A stretch of 64,000 bases of DNA from Actinomycetes bacterium (GCA_025356335.1 JANXUF010000008.1:1-64000); one strand, 5' to 3'. Shown: positions 44,148 through 53,905, counted from the stretch's first letter. Program-made: numbers and translations. Notes: a model not told the origin generated them from the sequence alone.

Positions 44148-45014
44148 CTAGACGTCGAGCGCGCGAAGGTCTGCGGCGAGCACCTCGGGGATCACCGGAT
44201 TGAAGTACTCCTCGCACGCCACTTCGGCAGCAGCGATGAACCGCGACACACCGGCACTGCGCCACGGCGACACGATCTCGATATGGAACCAACCGTCCGG
44301 CCAGTCGCCCCCGGTCGGCTGCTGGTTCAGCCACATCATGTAGGGCAGTGGAGCGTCGTACAGTCGATCGAGGCGGCGGAACACGTCGATCAGGACTGCA
44401 GCAAGTTCATTGCGGGATTCGCCCGACACCGCTGCGAGATCTGGGAGGCGTTCAGCAGGCGCGACGGTCACGGCGATCGGCCATGTGGCCGCGAACGGGA
44501 CGTACGCCTGCCAGGCTCCCTGCTCGGTGATCAGCCGTTCGCCCGGATCCTTCTCCGGTGACCAGCCAGCGGAAACGAGCGCGGCGGGTCGTGCCGGGAC
44601 ATGGTCGTACGCGTAGATCTGGCCATGAGGGTGCGAGATCGTGGCTCCGACCTCCTGGCCGCGGTTCTCGAAGACGAGCACGAAATCGACATCGGGCCGT
44701 GCACCCAGTTCAGCCGAGCGTTCGGCCCAGAGGTCGATCACCTTGCGCGCTCCTTCGACCCCGAGCGACCAGAACGTGGCGTCGTGCTCCGACGTGTACA
44801 AGACGACCTCGCACCGGTTCCCCGGCATCGCCGGCCAACGGTTCTTGAACCAGCGGACGTCGTAGGGCTCCGGTGATTCGAGGCCGCCGGGGCAGAACGG
44901 GCAGCCTGTCGCCGGAAGGTTCGGCCGTGCCTGACGGGTGCCGACGACGTGCACGACGGTGCCGAGGTACGGATCGACGCGAACGTCGGCCACCGTCGGT
45001 TTCGCTGTGCTCAT
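44148..45014 (-). CDS. galT: Galactose-1-phosphate uridylyltransferase
   Basis: HIT-superfamily enzyme of 288 residues: converts galactose 1-phosphate and UDP-glucose to glucose 1-phosphate and UDP-galactose. The catalytic His-Pro-His-Gly-Gln is in TISHPHGQIYAY, and GCPFCPGG is the N-terminal metal-binding Cys pair. The second family block is WFHIEIVSPWRS. It is somewhat shorter than Escherichia coli GalT, like many actinobacterial ones. It follows the sugar ABC ATPase gene by seven bases on the same strand and, with the divergent beta-galactosidase operon, points to lactose or other beta-galactoside use. Confidence 0.92.
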   Translation of the reverse strand: MSTAKPTVADVRVDPYLGTVVHVVGTRQARPNLPATGCPFCPGGLESPEPYDVRWFKNRWPAMPGNRCEVVLYTSEHDATFWSLGVEGARKVIDLWAERSAELGARPDVDFVLVFENRGQEVGATISHPHGQIYAYDHVPARPAALVSAGWSPEKDPGERLITEQGAWQAYVPFAATWPIAVTVAPAERLPDLAAVSGESRNELAAVLIDVFRRLDRLYDAPLPYMMWLNQQPTGGDWPDGWFHIEIVSPWRSAGVSRFIAAAEVACEEYFNPVIPEVLAADLRALDV

Positions 45015-45021
45015 CGGCAGA

Positions 45022-46110
45022 TCATTCCGCCAGACGGTCGCCGGTTGCGGTGTCGAAGACGTGCAACGCGGCGAGATCCGGCACGAGCATGACGGTCGAT
45101 CCGGGGCGGGCGCTGCTGAGCCCCTCCGCCCGGGCGACAACCGACATCTGCGGATGATCGACGGGCGTGCAGTAGAGAAATGCGTCGGAACCCAACTCCT
45201 CGACCGTCAGGATCGTGACGGCAAGCCCCTTCGTCTCGTCGTCGGACGACGCCATCTTCAGTGCCTCCGGCCGGACACCGATCGTCACTTTGTCAGTCGT
45301 CAGTGCCGTGCGCTGCGATGGCGTCAGCGGAAGTTGCAGGGTGCCGAAGCGTCCGAGGTCGCCGTCGACGACACACGGCAGCATGTTCATCGACGGTGAG
45401 CCGATGAAGCCGGCAACGAAGGTGTTGAGCGGACGGGTGAACAGATCGCGTGGCGTCGCGCACTGCTGCAGGATCCCATCGCGCAGCACCGCAACACGGT
45501 CTCCCATCGTCATCGCTTCGACCTGATCGTGCGTCACATAGACCGTGGTGACGCCGAGCCGCCGCTGCAAAGCGGCGATCTGCGTCCGTGTCGACACACG
45601 CAGTTTGGCATCGAGGTTGGAGAGCGGCTCGTCCATCAGAAACACCTGCGGCTGCCGGACGATCGCCCGACCCATGGCGACGCGTTGGCGCTGGCCGCCC
45701 GAGAGCTTTGCCGGTTTGCGCTCGAGGTACGGGACGAGATCGAGGATCTCCGCGGCCTGCAACACGCGCTTCTTGATCTCGTCCTTGGGGAGCCGCTTGA
45801 CCTTGAGGTGGAACCCGATGTTCTCGCCGACGGTCATATGCGGATACAGCGCATAGCTTTGGAAGACCATGGCGATGTCCCGCTCACGCGGCGGCAGCAT
45901 CGTCACATCGGTGGTACCGATGAACACTGACCCACCGTCGATCGGCTCGAGCCCCGCAAGCATGCGCAACGTCGTGCTCTTGCCACATCCGGATGGTCCG
46001 ACCAGGACGAGAAACTCTCCGTCGTCGATCTGTAGGTCGAGGTTGTCGACCGCCGGATGAGGCGAGCCCGGGTAGATGCGCGAGGCCTTCTCGAACAGCA
46101 CTGCAGCCAT
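45022..46110 (-). CDS. Sugar ABC transporter ATP-binding protein (UgpC/MsmK type)
   Basis: ATPase of 362 residues. Walker A is VLVGPSGCGKSTTLRMLAGL, signature KLSGGQRQRVAMGRAI, Walker B VFLMDEPLSNLDAKLR, H loop VTHDQVEAMTM. A C-terminal TOBE-type regulatory domain (about residues 240-362) marks it as the UgpC/MsmK/MalK group, which energises carbohydrate importers. It probably drives the divergent binding protein and two permeases, which have no ATPase gene of their own. It starts right at the end of the DeoR regulator gene (TGATG). Confidence 0.93.
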   Translation of the reverse strand: MAAVLFEKASRIYPGSPHPAVDNLDLQIDDGEFLVLVGPSGCGKSTTLRMLAGLEPIDGGSVFIGTTDVTMLPPRERDIAMVFQSYALYPHMTVGENIGFHLKVKRLPKDEIKKRVLQAAEILDLVPYLERKPAKLSGGQRQRVAMGRAIVRQPQVFLMDEPLSNLDAKLRVSTRTQIAALQRRLGVTTVYVTHDQVEAMTMGDRVAVLRDGILQQCATPRDLFTRPLNTFVAGFIGSPSMNMLPCVVDGDLGRFGTLQLPLTPSQRTALTTDKVTIGVRPEALKMASSDDETKGLAVTILTVEELGSDAFLYCTPVDHPQMSVVARAEGLSSARPGSTVMLVPDLAALHVFDTATGDRLAE

Positions 46111-46982
46111 CAGGCACCTCTCTGTCGCGATGATTCGTTCATCGATGAGTCTTCGGGAAATGAGTCGTCGGAAAATGGAGCTTCGGTGAACGCCGCATCG
46201 GCCAGCGTCAGGCGGCCATGCTGCTCGGCGACCGCACGACGAGCGTCGTCCGGAAGCCCGTCGTCCGACACGATCTCGTCGGCATCCCCGAGTGCAGCGA
46301 TCGACGAAAGTCCCGTCACATTCCACTTCGTGTGATCGGCGAGCACGATCAGGCGTTGTGCCGAGGCGATGAACGCTCTGTTCGTTTCCGCTTCCATCAG
46401 GTTCGGAGTGGTGAAACCGGCATGCGCGCTCATGCCGTGGACACCCATGAACACGGCGTCGAGGTGCAGCAGTCGCAGCGCTTGGACGGCAACGGGGCCG
46501 ACGAGGGCATCAGAAGGTGTCCGTACGCCGCCGGTGAGCACGACGGTCCGGTCTGGGCGGCGATGTTGATACAAGACGTCGGCGACGCGCACGGAATTGG
46601 TCACCACCGTGAGGTCGGCAATGTCGACGAGGTGGTATGCGAACTGCCACGTCGTGGTGCCGGCGGTGACGCCGATGGCGCTGCCGTGGCGGGCCCGAAG
46701 TGCGGCGATCATGGCAATCGAATGCTTCTCCGCCATGTTCCGCAACGACTTCGCTTCGAACCCGGGCTCGTCCGTACTGTGCTCCTCGGCGGCGACCGCC
46801 CCGCCGTGGACCTTCAGCAGCACACCGTCACCGTCGAGCATGCTGAGGTCGCGCCGGACCGTCATTTCGCTGACGCCGAGCAGCGCGGCGAGTTCGGAAA
46901 CGCGTACCGAGCCGCGTCTGCGCACCTCGGCGACGATGACCTCGTGCCGCTGCGGTGAGGCGGTGCGCGAACCGGTGTCCAT
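46110..46982 (-). CDS. DeoR/GlpR-family transcriptional regulator of the beta-galactoside locus
   Basis: Regulator of 290 residues: N-terminal DeoR winged helix (VRVSELAALLGVSEMTVRRD with LSMLDGDGVLLKVHGGAV) and the C-terminal sugar-isomerase-like effector domain (IGVTAGTTTWQFAYHL, VVLTGGVRTPSDALVGP, VFMGVHGMSAHAGFT). These proteins usually sense a phosphorylated sugar. It is first in the regulator-ATPase-galT unit and divergent from the binding-protein operon, so both directions probably fall under its control. The Ser-rich C-terminal tail (about 30 residues) has no family counterpart. Confidence 0.88.
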   Translation of the reverse strand: MDTGSRTASPQRHEVIVAEVRRRGSVRVSELAALLGVSEMTVRRDLSMLDGDGVLLKVHGGAVAAEEHSTDEPGFEAKSLRNMAEKHSIAMIAALRARHGSAIGVTAGTTTWQFAYHLVDIADLTVVTNSVRVADVLYQHRRPDRTVVLTGGVRTPSDALVGPVAVQALRLLHLDAVFMGVHGMSAHAGFTTPNLMEAETNRAFIASAQRLIVLADHTKWNVTGLSSIAALGDADEIVSDDGLPDDARRAVAEQHGRLTLADAAFTEAPFSDDSFPEDSSMNESSRQRGA

Positions 46983-47343
46983 CAGCGAGTGAGACCGATT
47001 TCAGCAGACTCGACGGCGGTGCTTGTCAGCCGACAACGAACCTTCGCCGGCGCGCATGCCGTCGCGCAGCGTCGCCAAGACGCGCGATTGTTCGATTGTT
47101 CGCATGAGCCCCCGGTCATCCCTGAGAGACTGCCGCAGTGTGAGCGAAATGTCAACACCAAAGTGGTAGTTCTCACAGAGTTCTGTTCGAACCCTGCGGG
47201 CGGCGGAATCGTTTGAACAGGCAGTGTGCGAAAAACTCACATTTGTGCTTGACAAATCGAAGCGATCATGAGAGCTTTTGCAGACCACGCGCCAGGGGAA
47301 CACGGCGCGTACTCATCAGTTCATTTCCTAAGGGGGAAGTTGC
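46983..47343. promoter_or_regulatory. Divergent control region of the beta-galactoside locus
   Basis: Gap of 361 bases between the DeoR-type regulator and the binding protein. CTGTTCGAAC (47183-47192) and GTTTGAACAG (47211-47220) are inverted repeats with one mismatch, 18 bases apart, a candidate DeoR operator. TTGACA at 47249-47254 could be a -35 for the plus-strand operon, but no good -10 follows at the usual spacing. The stretch GAGCGAAATGT near 47141 resembles TGCGAAAAACTC near 47227. An AGGGGGAA ribosome site precedes the GTG at 47344. Confidence 0.45.
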
Positions 47344-48801
47344 GTGTCAAGTAATTTCGAGTTTTCGCCGAGCCCGTCAGAGTTTGCGACATCGGTGTTC
47401 ACGCGCCGCTCGCTGCTCGCTGCTGCGGCGAGCGTCGCAGCAGCGGGAACGCTCGCCGCCTGCGGCAGTAGTGCCACCAAGGCAGTCAGCCCGGCCACCA
47501 CGGCGGCTGGCGGCGGGACGGCAACGACCGGCGCTGCAGCGACTGCTGCCCCAGCGGCGACAACGGGGGCCACAGCCGCCGCCTCCACCGCTGCCACCGC
47601 CACGCAGCCTGCAACCACCGCAGCAGGGGCGACGACGGGCGCCTCGGCATCCGGCGCCGTCATCACCTTTGGTTCCTACACCAGCGATGCCAAGCCGAAG
47701 GCGGCACTGCAGGCGGCGTTCGACTCCACCGGTTTGAACATCAAGGTCAACACCGTCGACCACAACAGCTTCCAGGACAACATCACCAACTACCTCGCGC
47801 AGCCGGACGACGTGTTCACCTGGTTCTCCGGGTACCGCATGCGCTTCTTCGCCGACAAGGGCCTGATCGGTGACATCAGCGACGTCTGGACGAAGTTGCC
47901 CGACATGCCGGCGAGCTTCAAGGCTGCGGCGACCGGCAACGACGGCAAGCAGTACCTCGTGACATCCAGCTATTACCCGTGGGCGGTCTTCTATCGCAAG
48001 AGCTTGTTCGCCGAGAAGGGCTACACGATCCCCAAGAACAAGGCAGACCTCGTCGCCCTGGCGACGAAGATGAAGGCTGATGGGCTGATCCCGTTCGCCT
48101 ATGCCAACGACGGCAAATGGCCGGTCCAAGGAACGTTCGACATCTTGAACATGCGCACCAACGGTTACAAATACCACGTCGATCTGCTGGCCGGCAAGGA
48201 GAAGTGGACCGACCCGAAGACCAAGGCCGTGTTCACCGCATGGGCAGAACTGCTGCCGTTCCACCAGGAGAACCCCAACGGCCGCACCTGGCAGGAAGCA
48301 GCGACGGCACTCGAGAAGAAGCAGGCGGGGATGTTCTATCTCGGCAGCTTCGTGGCGACGAACTCGACTGACAAGACCTACCTCGACGACCTCGACTTCT
48401 TCACGTTCCCCGAGCTCGATCCGGCGATCGGCTCCGATGCTCTCGACGCCCCGATCGACGGCTTCATGATGGCAGCCAAGCCGAAGAACATCGCAGGATC
48501 GAAGCAGCTGCTGACCGCCCTGGGCGGTACCAAGGCGATCGAGATCTACCTCAAGGGTGAGGGTGCGAGCATCGCCGCCAACGCCAAGGCGGACACCTCG
48601 TTCTATTCGACGATCCAGAAGAAGGGTGCCGAACTCGTCGGCTCTGCGAAGTCGATCGCCCAGTTCCTCGACCGTGATACCAGCCCGGACTTCGTCAAGA
48701 ACGTGATTTCCGATGCGTTCGCCAACTTCGTCGCCGATCCGACGCAGGTCGATTCGATCCTCAAGGGTATCGAGGACCAGAAGGGCACCTACCTGTCCTG
48801 A
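47344..48801 (+). CDS. Sugar ABC transporter substrate-binding lipoprotein
   Basis: Extracellular binding protein of 485 residues, family 1 (MalE/UgpB-like). The signal region has twin arginines and a lipobox, TRRSLLAAAASVAAAGTLAA followed by CGSS, so Tat export and lipid anchoring are likely. A linker of about 65 residues is nearly pure Ala, Thr and Gly. The binding domain starts around GAVITFGSYTSDAKPKAALQ; MRFFADKGLIGDISDVW and SYYPWAVFYRKSLFAEKGY follow the family. The start is a GTG after AGGGGGAA. First gene of the import operon; a beta-galactoside is the likely ligand, from context only. Confidence 0.9.
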   Translation: MSSNFEFSPSPSEFATSVFTRRSLLAAAASVAAAGTLAACGSSATKAVSPATTAAGGGTATTGAAATAAPAATTGATAAASTAATATQPATTAAGATTGASASGAVITFGSYTSDAKPKAALQAAFDSTGLNIKVNTVDHNSFQDNITNYLAQPDDVFTWFSGYRMRFFADKGLIGDISDVWTKLPDMPASFKAAATGNDGKQYLVTSSYYPWAVFYRKSLFAEKGYTIPKNKADLVALATKMKADGLIPFAYANDGKWPVQGTFDILNMRTNGYKYHVDLLAGKEKWTDPKTKAVFTAWAELLPFHQENPNGRTWQEAATALEKKQAGMFYLGSFVATNSTDKTYLDDLDFFTFPELDPAIGSDALDAPIDGFMMAAKPKNIAGSKQLLTALGGTKAIEIYLKGEGASIAANAKADTSFYSTIQKKGAELVGSAKSIAQFLDRDTSPDFVKNVISDAFANFVADPTQVDSILKGIEDQKGTYLS

Positions 48802-48825
48802 TCGAACATCGAAGCGAGACAGTGA

Positions 48826-48862
48826 AGTGAGACGGTGAAGTGAGACGGTGAAGAGACGGTGA
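48826..48862. repeat. 13-bp tandem repeat between binding protein and permease genes
   Basis: Two exact copies of AGTGAGACGGTGA (48826-48838 and 48839-48851) and a third lacking two bases (48852-48862), flanked by further partial copies from 48813. It shares the GTGAGACGG core and 13-bp period with the array in front of leuA. It occupies most of the 79-base gap between two co-transcribed genes. Confidence 0.8.
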
Positions 48863-48880
48863 CCAGATGAGGGTGGACGC

Positions 48881-49882
48881 ATGAGTTTGGACATCGAAGC
48901 AGAACCGACTGCAGTAGTGCCGGCGGCGGTGCCTCCCAAGCGGAGGCGCCGCCGGCGCTACAGCCAGTTGTCGCGCTCCGACAAGATCTGGCTGACGCTG
49001 ATGGTCGGCGTACCGACGCTCAATCTCATCGTTTTCGTCTGGGTTCCGGCCGTGTCGACGATCCTGTTGTCGTTCACCAAGTGGGACGGCATCAAACTGG
49101 GTAGCTGGCGCCTGCTCGGGTTCCGCAACTACTGGACCGTCTTCACGATCCTCGACACGAAGATGTATCCGGCGTTGTTCAACAACGTCATCCTGCTCGT
49201 GTGGTTGACGTTCATGAGCATGATCGGGATGCTGCTCGCCTACCTCCTCGACAAGGGGGTTCGCGGCACCGCCGTCTATCAGAGCATCTTCTATTTCCCG
49301 GTCGTGCTGTCGTTGGCGATCGTCGGGTTCATCTGGAAGAGCGTCATGTTCAGCCAGGCGCAGGGACTGTTCAACCTCGGCCGTGACAAGCCGATCGACT
49401 TCGTCGGCAATGCGACCAAGCTGTTCACCTTCCATATTCCAGGGCTCGACGTCCCGCTCGGGCTGTCGAAGAACTTCGCGGCGATCCTCGTGGCGGTCGC
49501 CTGGCGCCATATCGGCTACGTGATGGTGCTGTACCTCGCCGGTCTCAAGAGCGTCGACCCGTCGCTGCGCGAAGCTGCGGCGATCGACGGTTGCAAGGAG
49601 TGGCAGAGCTTCCGGCGCGTTGTGTTCCCGGTGATGAAACCGATCAATGTCGTCGTCTTCGTCATCACGGTGATCGAGGCGTTGCGGGCCTTCGACATCA
49701 TCGTCGCCCTCAAGGAACCGGTGGGGACGAACGTGATGGGCGTGCTGGTGAAGAACAACCTCGTTGGTGAAGGTGGCGGCAACGTCGGCATCGGCTCGAC
49801 GTACGGCGTCATCCTGTTGCTGCTGTGCCTCGGTTTCATCATCTGGTACCTGGTGAACAGTTTCCGGGAGGCCGAGACATGA
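48881..49882 (+). CDS. Sugar ABC transporter permease (MalF/UgpA type)
   Basis: Membrane permease of 333 residues with six or seven helices. The coupling-loop signature is GLKSVDPSLREAAAIDGCKE, which includes the EAA motif that docks the ATPase. The first 35 residues are charged and cytoplasmic (VPPKRRRRRRYSQLSRSD). It overlaps the second permease gene by four bases (ATGA). Together with the ATPase at 45022-46110 it completes a three-component carbohydrate importer. Confidence 0.92.
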   Translation: MSLDIEAEPTAVVPAAVPPKRRRRRRYSQLSRSDKIWLTLMVGVPTLNLIVFVWVPAVSTILLSFTKWDGIKLGSWRLLGFRNYWTVFTILDTKMYPALFNNVILLVWLTFMSMIGMLLAYLLDKGVRGTAVYQSIFYFPVVLSLAIVGFIWKSVMFSQAQGLFNLGRDKPIDFVGNATKLFTFHIPGLDVPLGLSKNFAAILVAVAWRHIGYVMVLYLAGLKSVDPSLREAAAIDGCKEWQSFRRVVFPVMKPINVVVFVITVIEALRAFDIIVALKEPVGTNVMGVLVKNNLVGEGGGNVGIGSTYGVILLLLCLGFIIWYLVNSFREAET

Positions 49883-50820
49883 TCGGCGTCGACCCGACGG
49901 AGTTCAAACGACCCCGAGCTTCCAGTTCTGGACTGACGATCGTCAGCCGCAAGCCCGGCTACTCGAAGATCACCAGAGGGCTGACCTACGGGTTCCTCTC
50001 ACTGGTCGCCGTGCTGTGGCTGATCCCGATCGGCGGAGCGTTCTACGCTTCGATCCGGCCGTATCAGGAGACGCAGGTCAAAGGCATCTTCTCGTGGCCG
50101 AAGGCGCTGACGTTCCAGAACTACCGCGACGCCTTCACCCAGGGGCAGATGTCGCACACTTTCCTCAACACGGCATTCATCGTGCTGCCGGCGATCGTGC
50201 TGATCCTGTTCTTCTCGAGCCTCGTGGCCTTTGCCGTCAGCCGGTACTCGTGGCGCTTCAATCTCGTCGTACTGCTGTTGTTCACCGCCGGCAACCTGTT
50301 GCCGGCACAGGTGCTGTTCCAGCCGCTGTTCCAGATGTTCAAGCACATCCCATGGCCGAACTTCCTGAGCGACACCGACACCGGCCACCTGCTCGGCACC
50401 AAGGTGGCGATCATCATCGTGCATGTCGCCTTCCAGAGTGGTTTCTGTACGTTCGTGCTCAGCAACTACATGAAGACCATTCCGAAGGAACTCGGCGAGG
50501 CTGCGCTCGTCGACGGTGCCGGCGTGCTCCGGCAGTTCTTCCAGATCGTCATGCCGCTGTGCCGCCCGGCGCTGGCTGCATTGGCGACGCTGGAATTCAC
50601 CTGGCTGTACAACGATTTCTTCTGGGCTGTCGTGCTGTTGAACCAGGGCGATCAACGCCCGATCACCTCGTCGATCGCCAACCTCGGCGGTCAGTATTTC
50701 AGCAATGACAACCTGATTGCCGCCGCCTCGATGATCATCGCCATGCCGACGCTCGCTGTCTACCTGGCGATGCAGAAGCACTTCATCAGCGGTCTCACAC
50801 TCGGCGCCAGCAAGGGCTGA
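49879..50820 (+). CDS. Sugar ABC transporter permease (MalG/UgpE type)
   Basis: Second permease, 313 residues, six helices. The EAA loop reads MKTIPKELGEAALVDGAGVL. VLWLIPIGGAFYASIRPYQE is the usual opening helix, preceded by a 45-residue polar start. It partners the previous permease and ends 91 bases before the beta-galactosidase start. Confidence 0.92.
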   Translation: MIGVDPTEFKRPRASSSGLTIVSRKPGYSKITRGLTYGFLSLVAVLWLIPIGGAFYASIRPYQETQVKGIFSWPKALTFQNYRDAFTQGQMSHTFLNTAFIVLPAIVLILFFSSLVAFAVSRYSWRFNLVVLLLFTAGNLLPAQVLFQPLFQMFKHIPWPNFLSDTDTGHLLGTKVAIIIVHVAFQSGFCTFVLSNYMKTIPKELGEAALVDGAGVLRQFFQIVMPLCRPALAALATLEFTWLYNDFFWAVVLLNQGDQRPITSSIANLGGQYFSNDNLIAAASMIIAMPTLAVYLAMQKHFISGLTLGASKG

Positions 50821-50849
50821 CCGTCCAAATCCGGCGGACGAGGCTCCGT

Positions 50850-50881
50850 TGGACCCTGGTTCGGTCGACCCTGGTTCGGTG
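50850..50881 (+). repeat. 16-bp direct repeat before the beta-galactosidase gene
   Basis: The unit GACCCTGGTTCGGT is found twice in tandem in the gap between permease and beta-galactosidase genes, at roughly 50851-50880. Its role is unknown; it could also be a leftover of slippage. Confidence 0.6.
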
Positions 50882-50911
50882 CATGTTCGTAACTCAACGA
50901 AGGGCCCATTG

Positions 50912-53905
50912 ATGTTGCCAGAAATCGGAACATTCCGACCGTGGACAGATCCGGCGATCACCGAGATTTCCAGGCTGACGATGCATGTGCCACTGGATGG
51001 TGTCGACCGCCGCAGCCTCGATGGCAGATGGAATTTTCAACTGTTCGAGCATCCGGACGACGTCGGTGCCGAGGCGATCTCCGGTGCGCTCCCGGAGCGC
51101 CAGGTCGCCGTTCCGGGGAGTTGGACGATGCAGGACGTCGGCGACTTCCCGCATTACACCAACGTGCAGATGCCGTTTCCCGGGCCGCCGCCGCGTCTTC
51201 CCGATCGGAATCCAACAGGCGTCTACCGGCGAAGTTTTTCGGTCGTCAAGGGGTGGCTCCGCAAGCAGATCGTGCTCCACGTCGGCGGTGCAGAAAGCGT
51301 CCACGCCGTCTACGTCAACGGGATGTTCGCTGGATACGGGACCGACAGCCGGCTGCCGAGTGAGTACGACATCAGCGCCCACGTACACGCCGGCATCAAC
51401 GAGATCGCCATCGTGGTGATGCGCTACAGCGCACTCAGCTACGTCGAAGATCAGGACCAATGGTGGATGGCAGGTCTGCACCGCAGCGTGTTCGTCGAGG
51501 CCAGGCCGCTGGTGCACATCCGCAACATCGTCGCCAGGAGTTCATATGACTCCGCCTCCGGGTCGGGCACGATCGGAGTCAGAACCGTCGTCGGATTCGT
51601 TGATGTGCCGGCGCCCGGCTATGTCGTCCGCTCGACGTTGACAGCACCGAACGGCCGTCGTGTCGCCAAATCGCTCGAGTATGTGGTCCCGGACCGATTC
51701 GCCACCCCCTATGTCTTCAGCCAACATGCCGTCGACGCCGTCTGGGCGCTCCCGAAGGCACGCCCGTGGTCGTCGGAATGCCCCGACCTCTATGTGGTCG
51801 AAGTCGAACTGCTTTCGCCGAGCGGCAACGTGGTGCATCGTGCCGAACAGCGGCTGGGCGTCCGCAGCGTCAGGGTCGCGAACAGGCAACTGCTCGTCAA
51901 TGATCGACCGATCTGGATATTCGGGGTCAACCGTCATGATCACCACCCTGACCGTGGCAAGGCGCTGAGCACTGCCGACCTGCGAGCTGACCTGCTGGTG
52001 ATGCGGGCGCACAACATCACCGCGGTCCGCACGTCGCACTATCCGAACGACGCGGCTTTCTACGACCTCTGCGACGAACTCGGCTTCTATGTCATCGATG
52101 AGGCGAACATCGAGAGCCATGCCTACAACACGAGTATCTGCAACGATCCCCGCTATCGCTCGGCATTTGTGGCCAGAGGATCGCGGATGGTCGAGCGCGA
52201 TCGCAACCATCCTTCGATCATCCTCTGGAGTCTCGGTAACGAGAGTGGCTATGGATCCAATCACGATGCACTTGCAGGCTGGATCCGCAGCGCAGACCCG
52301 TCCAGGCCGCTCCACTACGAGGGTGGCACGTTGCACGGCGACGAGTCGCTGCCGGCGACGCAGATCGTCGCCGGTACCGGGCGCGTCGAAGGAACTCCGA
52401 TACCTCATAGGACGGGCGCCGATCATCATTGGGTCGCAGGTGGGCTCACCGCCACAGACATCGTCTGCCCGATGTATCCGCAGATCGAGTCGATCGCCAA
52501 GTACGGAAACGATGGCGCCGGCAGCAGACCGCTGATCATGTGCGAATACAGTCATGCGATGGGGAACTCCAACGGGTCACTCGCTGACTATTGGAAGGTC
52601 ATCACGACGACACCCGGTCTGCAGGGAGGATTCATCTGGGAGTGGAAGGATCACGGCCTGCGTCGCACCGGACCGGACGGCAAGCCGCGCCTTGCCTACG
52701 GCGGCGATTTCGGCGACACGCCGAACGACGGTAACTTCGTCGCCGACGGCCTGGTGTCATCCGATCTCGAACCGCATCCGGCGATGCACGAGGTCGCATG
52801 GGTGTACCGGCCGATCGTCACTGAGCTGGTTGCCGGCCGGACGCCTCGACTTCGCATTGCCAACCGGCAGTCGTTCAGCGGGCTCGATCGTTTCGTCGGT
52901 TCGTGGGAGTTGTGGGCCGGCGACCGCATCGCGGCAACAGGCAAATTCCCCAAATTGAACGTCGAGCCGCACGGCGATCTGATCGTCGACGTTCCGTGCG
53001 AACTGCCGTCTGGCAATGACGAGTTGCTGCTGACCGTCCGATGGTCGCATCGAACGACGACATGGTTCGCGCCGAAGGGACACGTCGCAGCGATCGATCA
53101 ACTGCGATTGCGCCCAGCCAGACCGTTGACACGTGACAAGGCTCCGGCCGCTCCGACGAACTCCACCTCCACTTCGGTGGTGTCTGTCGTCGACGAGTTA
53201 CTCGTTGCGCCGGTCGAGTTGGCGCTGTGGCGGGCACCGACGGACAACGACGGCTTCAAGTTGATGCCGGAGCTCAGCGAACGCATCGGCGTCGGCGGTC
53301 AGGCGCTGAAGCGCTGGCGTGATGCCGGGATCGACCGCCTGCCGGCCGACTCGCTCGTCGGCCATCATGTCGACCGAGCGGTCGACGCGGACGGGCTGTC
53401 GGTGACGTATCGCCACGTAGTCGTCGTGCCGGAGTCGCTCGTCGACCTACCGCGCATCGGGGTCTCGTTCTCGCTGCCGGCGTCGTTCGACGAACTCAGC
53501 TGGTTCGGTCGCGGGCCGCACGAGAACTATGCTGATCGCAAGGCCGGCGCAACCATCGGCGTGTGGCATGCGGCCCCTGACCGGCCGCCGTATCTCGTAC
53601 CGCAGGAGTTCGGTCTGCGCTCCGACTGCAGTTGGTTCGAATGCCGTGAAAGCCTCTCCGGTCGACGGCTACGGATCGAAGCAGTCGAACCGTCGGCACT
53701 GCACCTCTCGGCGACGAACTATTCGGCAGCAGCGCTGACCGAAGCGCGCAACGATGCCGACCTCGTTCCAGACCAGGCGTTGCATGTCCACATCGATGTC
53801 GCTCATCGCGGACTGGGCACTGCGAGCTGTGGCCCGGACGTCCGCAACGAATACCGCATCGGTGCCGGCACCTTTGCCTTCTGCTACCGGCTCACGTTGT
53901 CGTGA
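50912..53905 (+). CDS. lacZ: Beta-galactosidase, glycoside hydrolase family 2
   Basis: Large glycosidase of 997 residues with the LacZ domain plan: sugar-binding jelly roll (GVYRRSFSVVKGW..VLHVGGAESVHAVYVNG), immunoglobulin-like domains, TIM barrel and C-terminal small chain (DELSWFGRGPHENYADRKAG). The barrel has NRHDHHPDRGK, the acid/base Glu in LWSLGNESGYGSNHD and the nucleophile Glu in LIMCEYSHAMGNSNGSL. No signal peptide, so it acts in the cytoplasm after import. The ATG at 50912 follows an AAGGG site; earlier in-frame starts lie in a repeat. Last gene of the import operon, divergent from galT; galK and galE are not in the window. Confidence 0.92.
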   Translation: MLPEIGTFRPWTDPAITEISRLTMHVPLDGVDRRSLDGRWNFQLFEHPDDVGAEAISGALPERQVAVPGSWTMQDVGDFPHYTNVQMPFPGPPPRLPDRNPTGVYRRSFSVVKGWLRKQIVLHVGGAESVHAVYVNGMFAGYGTDSRLPSEYDISAHVHAGINEIAIVVMRYSALSYVEDQDQWWMAGLHRSVFVEARPLVHIRNIVARSSYDSASGSGTIGVRTVVGFVDVPAPGYVVRSTLTAPNGRRVAKSLEYVVPDRFATPYVFSQHAVDAVWALPKARPWSSECPDLYVVEVELLSPSGNVVHRAEQRLGVRSVRVANRQLLVNDRPIWIFGVNRHDHHPDRGKALSTADLRADLLVMRAHNITAVRTSHYPNDAAFYDLCDELGFYVIDEANIESHAYNTSICNDPRYRSAFVARGSRMVERDRNHPSIILWSLGNESGYGSNHDALAGWIRSADPSRPLHYEGGTLHGDESLPATQIVAGTGRVEGTPIPHRTGADHHWVAGGLTATDIVCPMYPQIESIAKYGNDGAGSRPLIMCEYSHAMGNSNGSLADYWKVITTTPGLQGGFIWEWKDHGLRRTGPDGKPRLAYGGDFGDTPNDGNFVADGLVSSDLEPHPAMHEVAWVYRPIVTELVAGRTPRLRIANRQSFSGLDRFVGSWELWAGDRIAATGKFPKLNVEPHGDLIVDVPCELPSGNDELLLTVRWSHRTTTWFAPKGHVAAIDQLRLRPARPLTRDKAPAAPTNSTSTSVVSVVDELLVAPVELALWRAPTDNDGFKLMPELSERIGVGGQALKRWRDAGIDRLPADSLVGHHVDRAVDADGLSVTYRHVVVVPESLVDLPRIGVSFSLPASFDELSWFGRGPHENYADRKAGATIGVWHAAPDRPPYLVPQEFGLRSDCSWFECRESLSGRRLRIEAVEPSALHLSATNYSAAALTEARNDADLVPDQALHVHIDVAHRGLGTASCGPDVRNEYRIGAGTFAFCYRLTLS

